A stretch of DNA of 64,000 nt. It comes from Bog-473 sp963824195 (GTDB lineage Bacteria; Actinomycetota; Acidimicrobiia; Acidimicrobiales; RAAP-2). The notes under the pieces are model-generated. The model saw only the letters and a list, made by a program, of their open reading frames with translations. It had not been told where the DNA came from and did not search any database. This document shows, piece after piece, positions 1-8,483 of the stretch (the first letter of the stretch is position 1; each line of letters starts with the position of its first letter). Where the stretch lies: positions 1 to 64,000 of the forward strand of contig CAWGOJ010000001.1 in assembly GCA_963824195.1 (NCBI GenBank), given 5' to 3'. The translations under genes were made by a program, and so were the position numbers.

Positions 1-359
1 TTACCCGCACCGTCGAGCACGGCCGGATTACCGCCGGGGTCCTGCTCTATGGTGACCGACTGGTTGTTGACCACCACGTTGTCATCGATGGTGCCCGAAA
101 CGAGGATGGCGTTGGCAGCACCGGCCCAGGTGAGGGCGTAGGACACGGTCGCGCAGGGTGCGGCAGGGGACGCGCACGTGCCGCTGTCGGTCCCGGTGCT
201 CGACACGTACACGTAGGTGGTCGTGGCGCCCGCCGAACCGCCGACGCCGAGTACCGCCAAGGGGCCGGCCAGCAGCAGCACCACAGCGGCAACCTGGACC
301 CGGAACTGACTGATTCCTGAAAGGCCGTGCCGCCGTTGTTTCCGAGACCCACCGTTCAC
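1..359 (-). CDS. secreted protein, N-terminal part (cut by window edge)
   Basis: The minus-strand frame is open from a GTG at 359 to the window edge. AAGGGGG lies about 6 nt upstream of that GTG. The N-terminus is basic (NGGSRKQRRHGLSG) and is followed by a hydrophobic run and an Ala-rich cleavage region, so a signal peptide is likely. The mature start (TTTYVYVSSTGTDSGTC) followed by ATVSYAL and repeated short strand-like segments (VVVNNQSVTI) resembles the beginning of secreted right-handed beta-helix proteins. The longer ATG frame at 47-352 is a different, non-coding-looking frame. The function of the remainder cannot be seen. Confidence 0.65.
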   Translation of the reverse strand, partial: MNGGSRKQRRHGLSGISQFRVQVAAVVLLLAGPLAVLGVGGSAGATTTYVYVSSTGTDSGTCASPAAPCATVSYALTWAGAANAILVSGTIDDNVVVNNQSVTIEQDPGGNPAVLDGAG

Positions 360-609
360 CAATGCCCCCTTCGATTCAGAGAATGACAGTCCAACGCCGA
401 TTTTCGGCCAGCACCCTATACGGCACACCATGTAGCGCGGCGGTAATGGCGCGGTAAACACGGCGCCGAGCCCAAGGCTCCGAGAGCGTCCAGATCACCC
501 TGGCGGCGGTCAGCACGATCACCGACAGGGAGTTGATTTCGATTCCCTGCTACTCCACCACGGTCTTCGGCCACCTTCAGCCACCTCCCGGACTCCGCCG
601 GCCGAGGCT
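360..609. other. intergenic stretch without a convincing gene
   Basis: This stretch lies between the secreted protein start and the first integrase remnant. It holds the promoter side of the gene at 359. Minus-strand reading frames here show no family I recognise. It may be decayed element sequence continuous with the integrase remnant to its right. Confidence 0.4.
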
Positions 610-905
610 GCCATGTCTCACGCCGTTCCGGAACCTCCCGCCCGGCCGCGTTTCGATGTGGTCGAGCCAGCCCGGCCTGCTGGTCTCCCAAGGTCTCCTT
701 GGTCAACGGCATCCGTCCATGGTCGGTCTCGTTCACCTGACCAGCCGCGGCCGCTGGGCGTCGCGCTTGGTTCCTCGCACCGTCGGCGCTGCATACCCGG
801 CAGCGACGTGTCCCCCGGTCACGCCCCGAGCGGCACCCTGAGCTGCCAAACGCCAGGCCAGCGTTCACGTAGGCTTCCTGGTCGGAGCGAGTCGGCGACC
901 ATGGC
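610..905 (-). pseudogene. tyrosine integrase remnant 1 (N-terminal part only)
   Basis: Read on the minus strand, fragments in two frames match the intact integrase at 29763-30968. SLRERWPGVWQLRV matches its residues 21-34, and HGRMPLTKETLG matches HGRIPLTKETFG. Only about the first 100 residues are left, with frame changes. The catalytic domain is absent. The fragment sits 40 nt left of an exact copy of the tRNA-Ser 5' half (945-988), the same arrangement as the intact integrase beside tRNA-Ser. It therefore marks an older integration event whose element lies mostly beyond the left edge. Confidence 0.75.
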
Positions 906-944
906 CGGATTAAGAACAACGGTCTTGGCCATACGACAAAACTG

Positions 945-988
945 CTGCTGGAGAGGTGCGAGAGCGGCCGAATCGGACTCACTGCTAA
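945..988 (+). repeat. att-like copy 1 of tRNA-Ser 5' half
   Basis: These 44 nt are identical to 30981-31024: 5 nt upstream of the tRNA, the acceptor 5' strand, the D arm and the anticodon stem up to the anticodon loop. Identity stops just after CTGCTAA. No tRNA 3' half follows, so this is an attachment-site remnant rather than a gene. Similarity to the second copy continues about 35 nt further right (AACC.GC..CAGGCA), as expected if the two elements share a left end. Confidence 0.88.
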
Positions 989-1405
989 CCAGCGGCAGGC
1001 AGTCCATTGCGTTCTGCAGCATCCGCTGAGAAGGCTCTAGAGCAAATCCCCTCTTTCCAGTCTCAACGTCTTCACAGCGTCTCGACTGGCTGGGCGTGGG
1101 CGCGCAAAAATCTGCTCACGAAATGTGTCGGGCTGGCCCGCCGAAACAAAACGATCTCAGGATCAATCTCGCCATCGCCACCCGCACATCGGGGTAGGGG
1201 ACAGGAGAACGTTCGCGGCCGCCGAAGCGGACCATTACCCGCAACTCGGAGATGTCGCCGTCGGCCGTGAAGCATCGCCCCGCCGCGATTGAACCTCGGG
1301 ACTTGTTGGTGCCGCGATCGTGCACCGCCCCTCGGGCGGGGGCTGGCAGGCGACCTCAAACGGCATGCCCAACCCCAGGAACCCTGGGCAGGTTGGATAA
1401 GAAGA
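989..1405. other. non-coding left end of element A
   Basis: No open frame here looks like a protein. Its first ~35 nt resemble the corresponding left end of element B (after 10616). The rest leads into the operator and promoter of the SDR at 1461. Confidence 0.4.
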
Positions 1406-1421
1406 TGGCAGAGTACTGTCA
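1406..1421. promoter_or_regulatory. TetR-type operator 1 (TGGCAG-N4-CTGTCA)
   Basis: A 16-bp dyad, TGGCAG AGTA CTGTCA, lies 40 bp upstream of the SDR start. The same half-sites with the same 4-bp spacing occur at 2339-2354 and 8428-8443. These are the other two promoter regions of this cluster, one of them next to the TetR gene at 8484. I infer it is that regulator's binding site. Confidence 0.75.
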
Positions 1422-1460
1422 CAACCGGACAGCCACTGCGATGATGAAGGGAAGGGTCTG

Positions 1461-2282
1461 ATGGGCAATCTCGAAGGGAAAGTCGCATTCATCACGGGTG
1501 CGGCACGAGGGCAAGGACGAGCACACGCGGTTCGGCTTGCGCAAGATGGGGCGGACATCATCGGAGTCGATCTCTGCGCCGATATCGCGACAATGGATTA
1601 TCCAAATGCGACGCCGCAGGATCTGGCGGAAACGGTGAAACTTGTAGAGGCGCTGGGCCGCCGCATGGTCGGCCATCAAGCGGATGTCCGCGATCATGTG
1701 GCGTTGGCCGACGCATTCGAGGATGGGGTGGCGACGTTTGGGCGCACGGACATCGTCATTGCGAATGCCGGCATCATCCGCCTTGGGCCCGAGAGCTCAG
1801 AGGACCCTTTCGCAGTCTGGCGCGACATTATTGATGTCAATCTCACGGGAGTGTGGCACACCGTGCGGGTGGCAACTCCGACGATGATTGAGGCTGGACG
1901 GGGTGGTTCGATCGTGATCACGAGTTCAAGTGCCGGTCTTCGGGGTACGGGGACCGACCGCACCGGGGGCCAGGCGTACACGGCAGCGAAGCGCGGCCTC
2001 GTCGGGCTCATGCAGGTCCTGGCCAACGATCTGGCCAAGCACAGCATCCGGGTCAATACGATCCACCCGACGGGCGTGGCGACAGGGATGGTCATGAACG
2101 ATGCTATGGCGGCGCTGGTGGCCTCGGGTGATGTGGCAATGGAGGCAATGCAGAATGCACTTCCAATCCAACTTCTGCAACCGGAGGACATTGCAAACGC
2201 CGTGGCCTGGCTGGTGTCGGACGAGGCGGCCTACATGACCGGGGTGGCTCTGCCGCTCGACGCCGGATTTGCCGTTCGCTGA
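1461..2282 (+). CDS. mycofactocin-coupled SDR family oxidoreductase
   Basis: 273 aa. It is a short-chain dehydrogenase/reductase with the nucleotide-binding motif TGAARGQGR (residues ~13-21), NAG, and the catalytic YTAAK with upstream Ser. The TGAARGQGR signature and the two-part N-terminal fold (GVDLCADI) are typical of the SDR subfamily that keeps NAD tightly bound and depends on mycofactocin for re-oxidation (known of the family). It would oxidise an alcohol to a ketone or aldehyde. The start is supported by AGGGAAGGG just upstream of the ATG. It sits first in the cluster with its own operator (1406-1421). The substrate is unknown; sterol or terpenoid-like alcohols would suit the neighbours. 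No mycofactocin biosynthesis genes lie in the window. Confidence 0.85.
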   Translation: MGNLEGKVAFITGAARGQGRAHAVRLAQDGADIIGVDLCADIATMDYPNATPQDLAETVKLVEALGRRMVGHQADVRDHVALADAFEDGVATFGRTDIVIANAGIIRLGPESSEDPFAVWRDIIDVNLTGVWHTVRVATPTMIEAGRGGSIVITSSSAGLRGTGTDRTGGQAYTAAKRGLVGLMQVLANDLAKHSIRVNTIHPTGVATGMVMNDAMAALVASGDVAMEAMQNALPIQLLQPEDIANAVAWLVSDEAAYMTGVALPLDAGFAVR

Positions 2283-2330
2283 ATCACCCACCTGCTCGTT
2301 GATGCCATGCCCGTCGCGCCGTCTGTTCCC

Positions 2331-2360
2331 TTGACATGTGGCAGCCAACTGTCATATTCT
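2331..2360 (+). promoter_or_regulatory. promoter with embedded TetR-type operator 2
   Basis: TTGACA (2331-2336) and TATTCT (2355-2360) are separated by 18 bp. The dyad TGGCAG CCAA CTGTCA (2339-2354) fills the space between them, so a bound repressor would block RNA polymerase directly. It drives the gene run 2395-7082. Confidence 0.78.
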
Positions 2361-2394
2361 TGCGCGGTCACTCCGTTGAAATGGAGGTATCGGC

Positions 2395-2760
2395 GTGCCC
2401 CGTGGCGGTTACCTGCTCGTCTTCTCGAATCCGACCGAAGGGGAGGACGATGCGTTCAACGACTGGTACGACTCGATCCATGTGCCAGACGTGCTCGCCG
2501 TCGACGGTGTCGTCTCAGCTCGCCGTTTCGAGATTGACGCGATCGAGACGCCAGACGTCGATGGACTCCCCGCGCCGCCTCCGCCGACTCACCGGTACCT
2601 CGCCATGTACGAGCTCGATCGGGACGGGAACGAGGTGATGACAGAATTCGTGACCCGCGTGACGTCGGGCCAGATGGCGCTGAGCGAGACGCTCGATCTG
2701 GCCACCGTCGGGCTCTCGGTCTGGCGACCCAGGGGTCCGGCTCCTTCGGTCCGTGACTGA
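2395..2760 (+). CDS. small dimeric alpha-beta barrel (EthD/DUF4286-like) protein
   Basis: 121 aa, GTG start with GGAGGT 6 nt upstream. The sequence (GGYLLVFSNPTEGEDDAFNDWYDSIHVPDVL) has the pattern of small stress-responsive or EthD-like barrels: a first strand, then an acidic helix ending in W-Y-x-x-x-H-x-P. It ends 8 nt inside the following nitroreductase, so the two are translationally coupled. Relatives often sit beside steroid and other ring-degradation genes, with no settled reaction. The role here is unknown; an isomerase or stabilising function is possible. Confidence 0.65.
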   Translation: MPRGGYLLVFSNPTEGEDDAFNDWYDSIHVPDVLAVDGVVSARRFEIDAIETPDVDGLPAPPPPTHRYLAMYELDRDGNEVMTEFVTRVTSGQMALSETLDLATVGLSVWRPRGPAPSVRD

Positions 2761-3364
2761 TTTCTTCTCGGTGCTGCACGGCCAGCGGGCTTGCCGCCGG
2801 TTCGCTCCCAACCAGGAAGTGCCCGACGATGACATCGAATCCATTCTCGACTCGGCTGTGCATGTGCCGAGCACGGAGAACACCCAACCGTGGGTCTTTG
2901 TCATCGTTCGTGACGCCGGCACCCGGGCCGCGATCACCGAGTTGTGGATGTCGGGATGGGCGGCCGGTGGCGCAGACTACGTCCGCGGTCACGCAAGCCA
3001 GAGGGTGTTCGAGGATGTGAATCACGGGGTCGCTGGAGGCGGGTTCGCCGCCGCGTCCGTCATGGTGGTGGTGGGCGCCGACACCCGGCTGGTCCTCGAG
3101 GCCTTTGCCCCGGCGTCGATCTACCCGTCGGTACAGAATCTTCTCCTGGCCGCCAACGCCAAGGGTTACGGATCCTGCATGACGACCGGTTTGACGACCT
3201 TCTTCGGCGCAGAATTAGGTAAGTTGATCGAGCTGCCGGCGGAGGAACTCCCGCTCGCACTCGTGTATCTGGGGCGACCACTGAGGCCACTGAGTCCTCC
3301 GCGTAGGCGCCCCGCCCGTGAGGCCATGCACCGCGAGCGGTTCGGCGCGCAGTGGGCTCCATGA
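2753..3364 (+). CDS. nitroreductase family (FMN-dependent) protein
   Basis: 203 aa. The N-terminus has the FMN-phosphate-binding pattern Q-R-A-C-R-R-F, then A-V-H-V-P-S-T-E-N-T-Q-P-W, and later PSVQNLLLAANAKGYGSC, which is diagnostic of nitroreductase/BluB-fold flavoenzymes. It would reduce an electron-poor substrate with NAD(P)H. The GTG start overlaps the previous gene. The stop is 15 nt before the acyl-CoA dehydrogenase start, so it belongs to the operator-2 transcript. The substrate is not evident; enone or quinone reduction in the catabolic route is possible. Confidence 0.8.
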   Translation: MTDFFSVLHGQRACRRFAPNQEVPDDDIESILDSAVHVPSTENTQPWVFVIVRDAGTRAAITELWMSGWAAGGADYVRGHASQRVFEDVNHGVAGGGFAAASVMVVVGADTRLVLEAFAPASIYPSVQNLLLAANAKGYGSCMTTGLTTFFGAELGKLIELPAEELPLALVYLGRPLRPLSPPRRRPAREAMHRERFGAQWAP

Positions 3365-3379
3365 GGGATGGGAGGGCCG

Positions 3380-5536
3380 ATGAGCCTCGCTCTGACTGAG
3401 GACCACCGCGTCCTGGCGGAGGTGGCGCGGTCGATGTTGACCGAGCGTGACGCATCGGGAGCGGCTCGAGCGGCACTCGAGGGCAACCCGGAGCCCGCCG
3501 CAGCACTCTGGAAGGAGATGGTGGCCCTCGGTTGGCCGGGCCTGCATGTGCCCGAGTCTTACGGCGGGCAAGGTTACGGACTGGCTGAATTGGCCATCGT
3601 CGCCGAAGAACTCGGCCGATATGCCACCCCTGGTCCGTTCCTGACCAACGCGGTGGTTGCAGAGGCGCTCGTCACTGCCGGCACCAACGCCCAGAAGGAA
3701 CGCTGGCTCCCTGCCTTGATTGCTGGGGAGCTAACTGCCGGACTGGGCCTTAATGGCTCGGTGCGGATCGAGGGGAAAACGGTCTCTGGTGACGGTGGCC
3801 CCGTACTGGCCGCCACCCCCGCCCAGCTCTTGGTGGTTCGATCAGGGGACGACCTTGTCCTCGTCGAGCCTGACAACTCGACGTGCCACGTTCTCGACAA
3901 TGACACCATCGACCCCGGGCGTTCGACGGGACGGGTGTCGCTCCAAGGTGCCGCGGTCGCGGACGTCATCAGGGGTGGCGTGGTTCCCGCCCGCCGAGCG
4001 GCGTGGGTGCTTGCCGCGGCCGAGGCGGTTGGCGGCCTCGGGATGTGCACCGAGATGGCCGTCGCCTACGCGGGGGTGCGGGAACAATTCGAACGGCTCA
4101 TCGGGAGCTTCCAGGCGGTCAAGCACCACTGTGTGAACATGCTCGCCGCAACCGAGTTGGCATCCGCCCTGACCTGGGATGCAGCTCGCTCTACCGACGA
4201 TCGGAGGAGTGACGAGCTCGCCGCCGTCGCCGCCGTCGGGTGGTCGCTGCCCGCATTCCTGCGCGTGGCGGGCTTAAACATCCAAGTGCACGGGGGCATC
4301 GGCTACACGTGGGAGCACGTCGCTAACATCCTGTACCGCCGAGCGACGGCGCTGGCCGCCTTCTTCGGACGGCCATCACAGTTCACGGAGTCAGTGACTG
4401 AACTCCGACTCTCGGGGGTGACTCGCCAGGCCACGGTCGATCTGCCGGCTGATGCTGAGGGCTACCGCATGGCGGCCCATGCGTTTGCCCAGGAACACCT
4501 GCAGCGACCAGAGTCAGAGCGACAGGTTCACTTCGCCCGGTCCGGTTATCTCGTACCTCATTGGCCCGAGCCGTTCGGCCGCGAGGCTGGGCCTACGGAG
4601 CAGCTCGTCATCGACGACGAGCTGGCCGACCTCGATCGTCCGAGCCTCGGGCTCGGCGAATGGGTCGTGCCCACGCTCCTCCAGCACGGCGACGCTGATC
4701 AGATTGCGCGATGGATTTGGCCGAGCCTGGAGGGCGCGATCCGATGGTGCCAGTTGTTCAGCGAGCCCGGTGCGGGTTCGGACGCTGCCGCGGTCTCCAC
4801 CAGGGCGCAACGGGTCGACGGTGGGTGGATCGTCAACGGACAGAAGGTGTGGACGAGCGAGGCGCATCTGTGCAGCCACGGCCTGGCAACGGTGCGGACG
4901 GACACGACCGTCGCCAAGCACAGGGGAATCACCACCATGGCGGTGGACATGCACGCTGACGGCATCGAGGTGCGCCCGTTGACCGAGTTGACGGGGGAAT
5001 CGCTGTTCAACGAGGTCTTCTTCACCGATCTCTTTGTACCGGACAGCGATGTCGTGGGAGAAGTGAACGACGGGTGGCGCGTCGCTCGCTCGACATTCGG
5101 GAACGAGCGGGTCTCCATCGGGAGCAACTCGATCACGATGGAAGCGGATGGGCTGCTCGCTCTCCTGGAGCGGCACGGTCCCGAGGACGTCGGTCTCCGG
5201 CGCGAGGTTGGGACCCTCCTTATCGAGTCACAGGCCCTCCAAGCGCTGAACATCCGTCAGGCCTCTCGGGCCCTGGCCAGCGCCGGCTTCGGAGCCGAAG
5301 GAAATCTGTGCAAGCTCATCGGCGCCGAGCACGCGCAGAGGGTCGTTGAGGTCGGGATGCGCATTGCGGGAACGGCCGCCGTGCTCGGAACCGAGGCATC
5401 GCTGGTTCGGGACTTCTTCCTCACGCGCTGCCTGACCATCGCCGGTGGTACGTCAGAGGTCCTCAGGAACCAGATCGGGGAGCGGATTCTCGGGCTGCCC
5501 CGTGAACCGAAGGCGCAGGAGAAGGGGGCGACATGA
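3380..5536 (+). CDS. fused two-domain acyl-CoA dehydrogenase (FadE34-like)
   Basis: 718 aa, about twice a single ACAD. Residues ~1-340 form one ACAD unit (HVPESYGGQGYGLAELA; FQAVKHHCVNMLA; VHGGIGYTWEH) and ~350-718 a second (LFSEPGAGSDAAAVSTRA; VNGQKVWTS; IAGGTSEVLRNQIGERILGLP). Natural fusions of this size, like mycobacterial FadE34, replace the alpha2-beta2 heteromeric ACADs of sterol side-chain beta-oxidation (known). The reaction is alpha,beta-dehydrogenation of an acyl-CoA using FAD. I chose the second ATG (3380) because GGGAGGG lies 5 nt upstream; an ATG at 3368 would have no ribosome site. It overlaps the downstream thiolase by ATGA. The sterol link rests on family similarity and neighbours. 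Confidence 0.85.
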   Translation: MSLALTEDHRVLAEVARSMLTERDASGAARAALEGNPEPAAALWKEMVALGWPGLHVPESYGGQGYGLAELAIVAEELGRYATPGPFLTNAVVAEALVTAGTNAQKERWLPALIAGELTAGLGLNGSVRIEGKTVSGDGGPVLAATPAQLLVVRSGDDLVLVEPDNSTCHVLDNDTIDPGRSTGRVSLQGAAVADVIRGGVVPARRAAWVLAAAEAVGGLGMCTEMAVAYAGVREQFERLIGSFQAVKHHCVNMLAATELASALTWDAARSTDDRRSDELAAVAAVGWSLPAFLRVAGLNIQVHGGIGYTWEHVANILYRRATALAAFFGRPSQFTESVTELRLSGVTRQATVDLPADAEGYRMAAHAFAQEHLQRPESERQVHFARSGYLVPHWPEPFGREAGPTEQLVIDDELADLDRPSLGLGEWVVPTLLQHGDADQIARWIWPSLEGAIRWCQLFSEPGAGSDAAAVSTRAQRVDGGWIVNGQKVWTSEAHLCSHGLATVRTDTTVAKHRGITTMAVDMHADGIEVRPLTELTGESLFNEVFFTDLFVPDSDVVGEVNDGWRVARSTFGNERVSIGSNSITMEADGLLALLERHGPEDVGLRREVGTLLIESQALQALNIRQASRALASAGFGAEGNLCKLIGAEHAQRVVEVGMRIAGTAAVLGTEASLVRDFFLTRCLTIAGGTSEVLRNQIGERILGLPREPKAQEKGAT

Positions 5537-6669
5537 GCGTTGGAATCGCTGGTATCGGCCGCACAGGGTTCTCGAAGAGTTCCGGTCGGACGACCAGGGC
5601 GATGGCGGTCGAAGCCTGCCGGGGTGCTCTCACTGATGCTGGACTAGGCATCGAGGTCGTCGACGGCATGTGCACCTTTCAGGTGATGGATTCCGCACAT
5701 CCCCTCGAGGTGGCCTGGGCACTGGGCCGTGACGATCTTTCGTGGGCCAACAGCATGTACGGCGGAGGAAATTTAGTTGCGGATCAGATCGCCACCGCCT
5801 CGGCGGTCATCGAGGCCGGTCTCTGCCGCGCCGTGCTGGTCTACCGATCGCTCAACGGACGCTCTGGCCATCGCTTCGGGACGGTGGATGGCCCCATGCA
5901 GGTCGAAGGGGATGGACAATTTGACACGCCGTCTGGCTTCCTCGTTCCCCCGCAGTGGTTCGCCATGTGGGCCCGACGGCACCAATACGTGTGCGGCAGC
6001 ACGAGCGAGGATCTCGGGCACATCGCGATCACGCAACGGGCCCACGCTGGCCCCAACGAGCACGCGACCCGCCGCGACCCGCTCACAATGGACGAGTATC
6101 TCGCCGGCCGGTGGATCGCTGAGCCGTTTCGAGTGTTCGACTGCACGTCGGAGGTAGACGGCGCCGTAGCCGTGCTCCTGGTGGGTGACGACCTGGCGTC
6201 CGACACGGCCAGACTGCCGGTGTGGCTCGTGGGCTCCGCCAACTCACAGAGCGGGTCTGGCTGGGCGTCGTGGGACGATCCCAGCGAGATGTACGCGCGA
6301 ACGGTCGGTCCGCAACTCTGGAAACGGACCGGGCTTCGCCCGTCCGACATGGATGTCGCATGCATGTACGACTGTTTCACCTACACCGTCATGGCGACGA
6401 TGGAGGGTTACGGGTTCTGCGGGAAGGGCGAAGTGGGAGACTTCTTCGCTGAGGGACATGCCACCTATGGTGGCGAGGTGGTGGTCAACCCGCACGGCGG
6501 ACTTCTTTCGGAGGGGTACATCCACGGACTCAACCACCACTACGAGGCAACGCTGCAGCTGCGAGGTGACGCCGGTGCTCGGCAGGTCAAGGACGCTCGC
6601 CTGGCGATCGTCACCGCGGGAGGCGGCCCGTTCGGCGGAGCCAACATTTACTCGAGGGAGCGGCCATGA
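5533..6669 (+). CDS. thiolase-fold lipid-transfer protein / Ltp2-like aldolase
   Basis: 378 aa. It has a thiolase-superfamily fold: GIAGIGRTGFSKSSGRT at the start, SMYGGGNLVADQIATA, MYDCFTYTVMATMEGYGFC, and NPHGGLLSEGYIHGLNH near the C-terminus. The last motif is typical of Ltp2-type proteins, which lack the thiolase nucleophile and cleave the C17 side chain of sterol CoA thioesters by retro-aldol chemistry together with a DUF35 partner (known). The DUF35 gene follows here with an ATGA overlap. I infer the aldolase role; a nonspecific lipid-transfer or thiolase activity is the alternative. Confidence 0.8.
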   Translation: MSVGIAGIGRTGFSKSSGRTTRAMAVEACRGALTDAGLGIEVVDGMCTFQVMDSAHPLEVAWALGRDDLSWANSMYGGGNLVADQIATASAVIEAGLCRAVLVYRSLNGRSGHRFGTVDGPMQVEGDGQFDTPSGFLVPPQWFAMWARRHQYVCGSTSEDLGHIAITQRAHAGPNEHATRRDPLTMDEYLAGRWIAEPFRVFDCTSEVDGAVAVLLVGDDLASDTARLPVWLVGSANSQSGSGWASWDDPSEMYARTVGPQLWKRTGLRPSDMDVACMYDCFTYTVMATMEGYGFCGKGEVGDFFAEGHATYGGEVVVNPHGGLLSEGYIHGLNHHYEATLQLRGDAGARQVKDARLAIVTAGGGPFGGANIYSRERP

Positions 6670-7082
6670 CCGATGCGCGCCTGACTCCGCCCGTTCCGGT
6701 GATCGACCCCGACAGCGCCGGCTACTGGGAATCGCTCATGCGAGGAACTCTCGGCATCTGCCGGTGTATCGCCTGCCGAGCCTGGATGCACCCGCCTCTG
6801 GAGGTCTGTCGGCATTGTGGGGCGCCGACAGTTGTCGAATCGGTCAGTGGCCGAGGATCGGTGTTCAGCTTCGTTGTGGTCCAGCGGGCAATGGTTCCCG
6901 GCTTTCCCACCCCTTATGTCATCGCCATCGTCGAGCTCGACGAACAGGAGGGGCTCCGGCTGTCGGGCATCCTCATGGTCGATCCGGCTGACGTGGTGAT
7001 CGGCCTACCCGTGCAGGTGTCTGTAGCCGAGATCGGCCAAACCGGCATCCTGGGTCCGTCGTTCGTGCCCGTGGCGCAGTAA
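6666..7082 (+). CDS. DUF35 zinc-ribbon/OB-fold protein (Ltp2 partner)
   Basis: 138 aa. Residues ~36-57 contain a rubredoxin-like zinc ribbon (two CxxC pairs, CRCIAC and CRHCG), followed by an OB fold (GRGSVFSFVVVQRAMVPGF, PYVIAIVEL). Such proteins are obligate partners of thiolase-like aldolases and hydratases in CoA-ester side-chain degradation. The 4-nt overlap with the aldolase gene matches that pairing. It is the last gene of the plus-strand run and ends 123 bp before the convergent P450. Confidence 0.85.
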   Translation: MTDARLTPPVPVIDPDSAGYWESLMRGTLGICRCIACRAWMHPPLEVCRHCGAPTVVESVSGRGSVFSFVVVQRAMVPGFPTPYVIAIVELDEQEGLRLSGILMVDPADVVIGLPVQVSVAEIGQTGILGPSFVPVAQ

Positions 7083-7205
7083 TCCACAGCGCGTCGTCGC
7101 TGCACAGTACGCCGGGCCGCTCGGGGTCTTATCCGAACCATCTGCGCACCAGCCAGCGTGGTCGGGAACGAACGACCGTGCCTGGGGCTGGGTTGCCCAT
7201 CGTCG

Positions 7206-8378
7206 TCAGTCGCCGATGACGAGGTGGACGCTGGTGAGAGCGAGGGTCGCTGCTGGCCAGGGTGCGGTTGGCCTGGAGCCGGGCTGGAGTTCGTACCTGG
7301 GAATCTGGCGATGCCATTCTTCGAGCACGAGACGTAGCTCCAACCGGGCCAAGTGTGAACCGAGACATCTGTGCGGGCCGCCCCCGAATGCGAAATGCCG
7401 ATTCGAAGAGCGATCGAGATCGAACTCGTCGGCGTGCTCATATCGATCCGGGTCGCGGTTGGCCGCGCCCAACGCCAGCAGGATCGATGCCCCCTCGGGG
7501 AGCGTCACCCCGTCAACGTCCACCTGTTCTCGTGTGACCCGGGGGGCAAATGGAACGGGGACCTCGACTCTGAGGATCTCCTCGACGAAGGCCGAGACGG
7601 CGGCGGGGTCCTGGCTGATTCGGTCCCGGAGTGTCGGATCCTGTCCTAGCTTGGCGAACGAAAATCCGATGGCCGATGTAACGGTGTCCAGTCCCGCCAG
7701 CACGAAAAGAAAACAGAGCCCGATGATCTCCTCGTCGGTCATACCGCCTTGATCCCGTGCTGCCACCAACTGTGAGAGGAGGTCGGCGCCTCCTGTGTTT
7801 CGGCGACGGGCAACATGATCGGCCAGATAGGAGTACAGCTCCAGAGCATGTTGGAGAACCTGGGGAGAAGGTTCGGTGCTCGTGGGTTGCGTCGCCTCGA
7901 GCACGGCGTCTTTCCACCTGACGAGATCATGACGGTCCTCGAGCGGGAGGCCGAAGAGCGTCAGAAAGACCTGGCTGGGGTACGGAACGGCAAGGGCTTC
8001 TACCACGTCACACGTGCCGCCCGTCAGCCGGATGCCCTCGATCAGTTCGGCGACCTGGGCACGAAGCGCCGGATCGAGTTCGGCCATCCGCTTTGGGGCG
8101 AAGAAGCGATCGAGAAGCCGCCTGTAGCGGGCGTGCTCCGGGGGATCGACGGCGATTGGAATCAGGCGAAGTGGGCTGCCCAGAAGATCAAAGGCATCTT
8201 CGGATGAGAAGATCTCGGGGTGCTTCGTAGCGAATTCGAGCGCTTCTGCGCTGGTCAGGACGAAGGTCTCATTCAGATCGGCCACGCCTCCCGCAGCTCG
8301 CAGGGCGGACCATCCTCGCGTCCGATCGTCCGAGAGCGGCAGGTCTTCGACCCGCACGAAGTCCGAGGCAGTGCTCAT
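7206..8378 (-). CDS. cytochrome P450
   Basis: 390 aa. The I-helix motif is AGLDTVT, the K-helix ExxR is EEILR, and the heme loop is FAFGGGPHRCLG with heme ligand Cys338. It is soluble bacterial class, needing a ferredoxin and reductase that are not encoded nearby. The start is set at the ATG at 8378, preceded by GGAGG 4 nt away. An upstream in-frame extension to 8501 would run over the operator and into the divergent TetR gene. It is divergent from TetR and shares operator 3. It probably hydroxylates the cluster's substrate; a CYP125/142-like sterol oxidase is possible but I cannot assign a family. Confidence 0.9.
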   Translation of the reverse strand: MSTASDFVRVEDLPLSDDRTRGWSALRAAGGVADLNETFVLTSAEALEFATKHPEIFSSEDAFDLLGSPLRLIPIAVDPPEHARYRRLLDRFFAPKRMAELDPALRAQVAELIEGIRLTGGTCDVVEALAVPYPSQVFLTLFGLPLEDRHDLVRWKDAVLEATQPTSTEPSPQVLQHALELYSYLADHVARRRNTGGADLLSQLVAARDQGGMTDEEIIGLCFLFVLAGLDTVTSAIGFSFAKLGQDPTLRDRISQDPAAVSAFVEEILRVEVPVPFAPRVTREQVDVDGVTLPEGASILLALGAANRDPDRYEHADEFDLDRSSNRHFAFGGGPHRCLGSHLARLELRLVLEEWHRQIPRYELQPGSRPTAPWPAATLALTSVHLVIGD

Positions 8379-8427
8379 TCGGCCTCCAATCTGTCGCCAC
8401 CTTGCAATCACAGAATATAGCAGATTA

Positions 8428-8443
8428 TGGCAGTAAACTGTCA
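8428..8443. promoter_or_regulatory. TetR-type operator 3 in divergent P450/TetR promoter
   Basis: The dyad TGGCAG TAAA CTGTCA lies midway between the P450 start (8378) and the TetR start (8484). On the minus strand TTGACA overlaps its edge, with TATATT about 19 nt further on, giving a P450 promoter that this dyad would overlap. The site would also sit on any TetR promoter, implying autoregulation. Confidence 0.78.
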
Positions 8444-8483
8444 AAATAATCCGAAGCGTTTCGGCCCCACGGAGAGGAGCTGA

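Noticed and set aside
47..352. Minus-strand frame of 101 aa beginning MGLGNN
   Set aside because: Cys/Arg/Pro-rich and unlike a protein. The neighbouring frame from GTG 359 has a ribosome site, signal peptide and beta-helix-like sequence.
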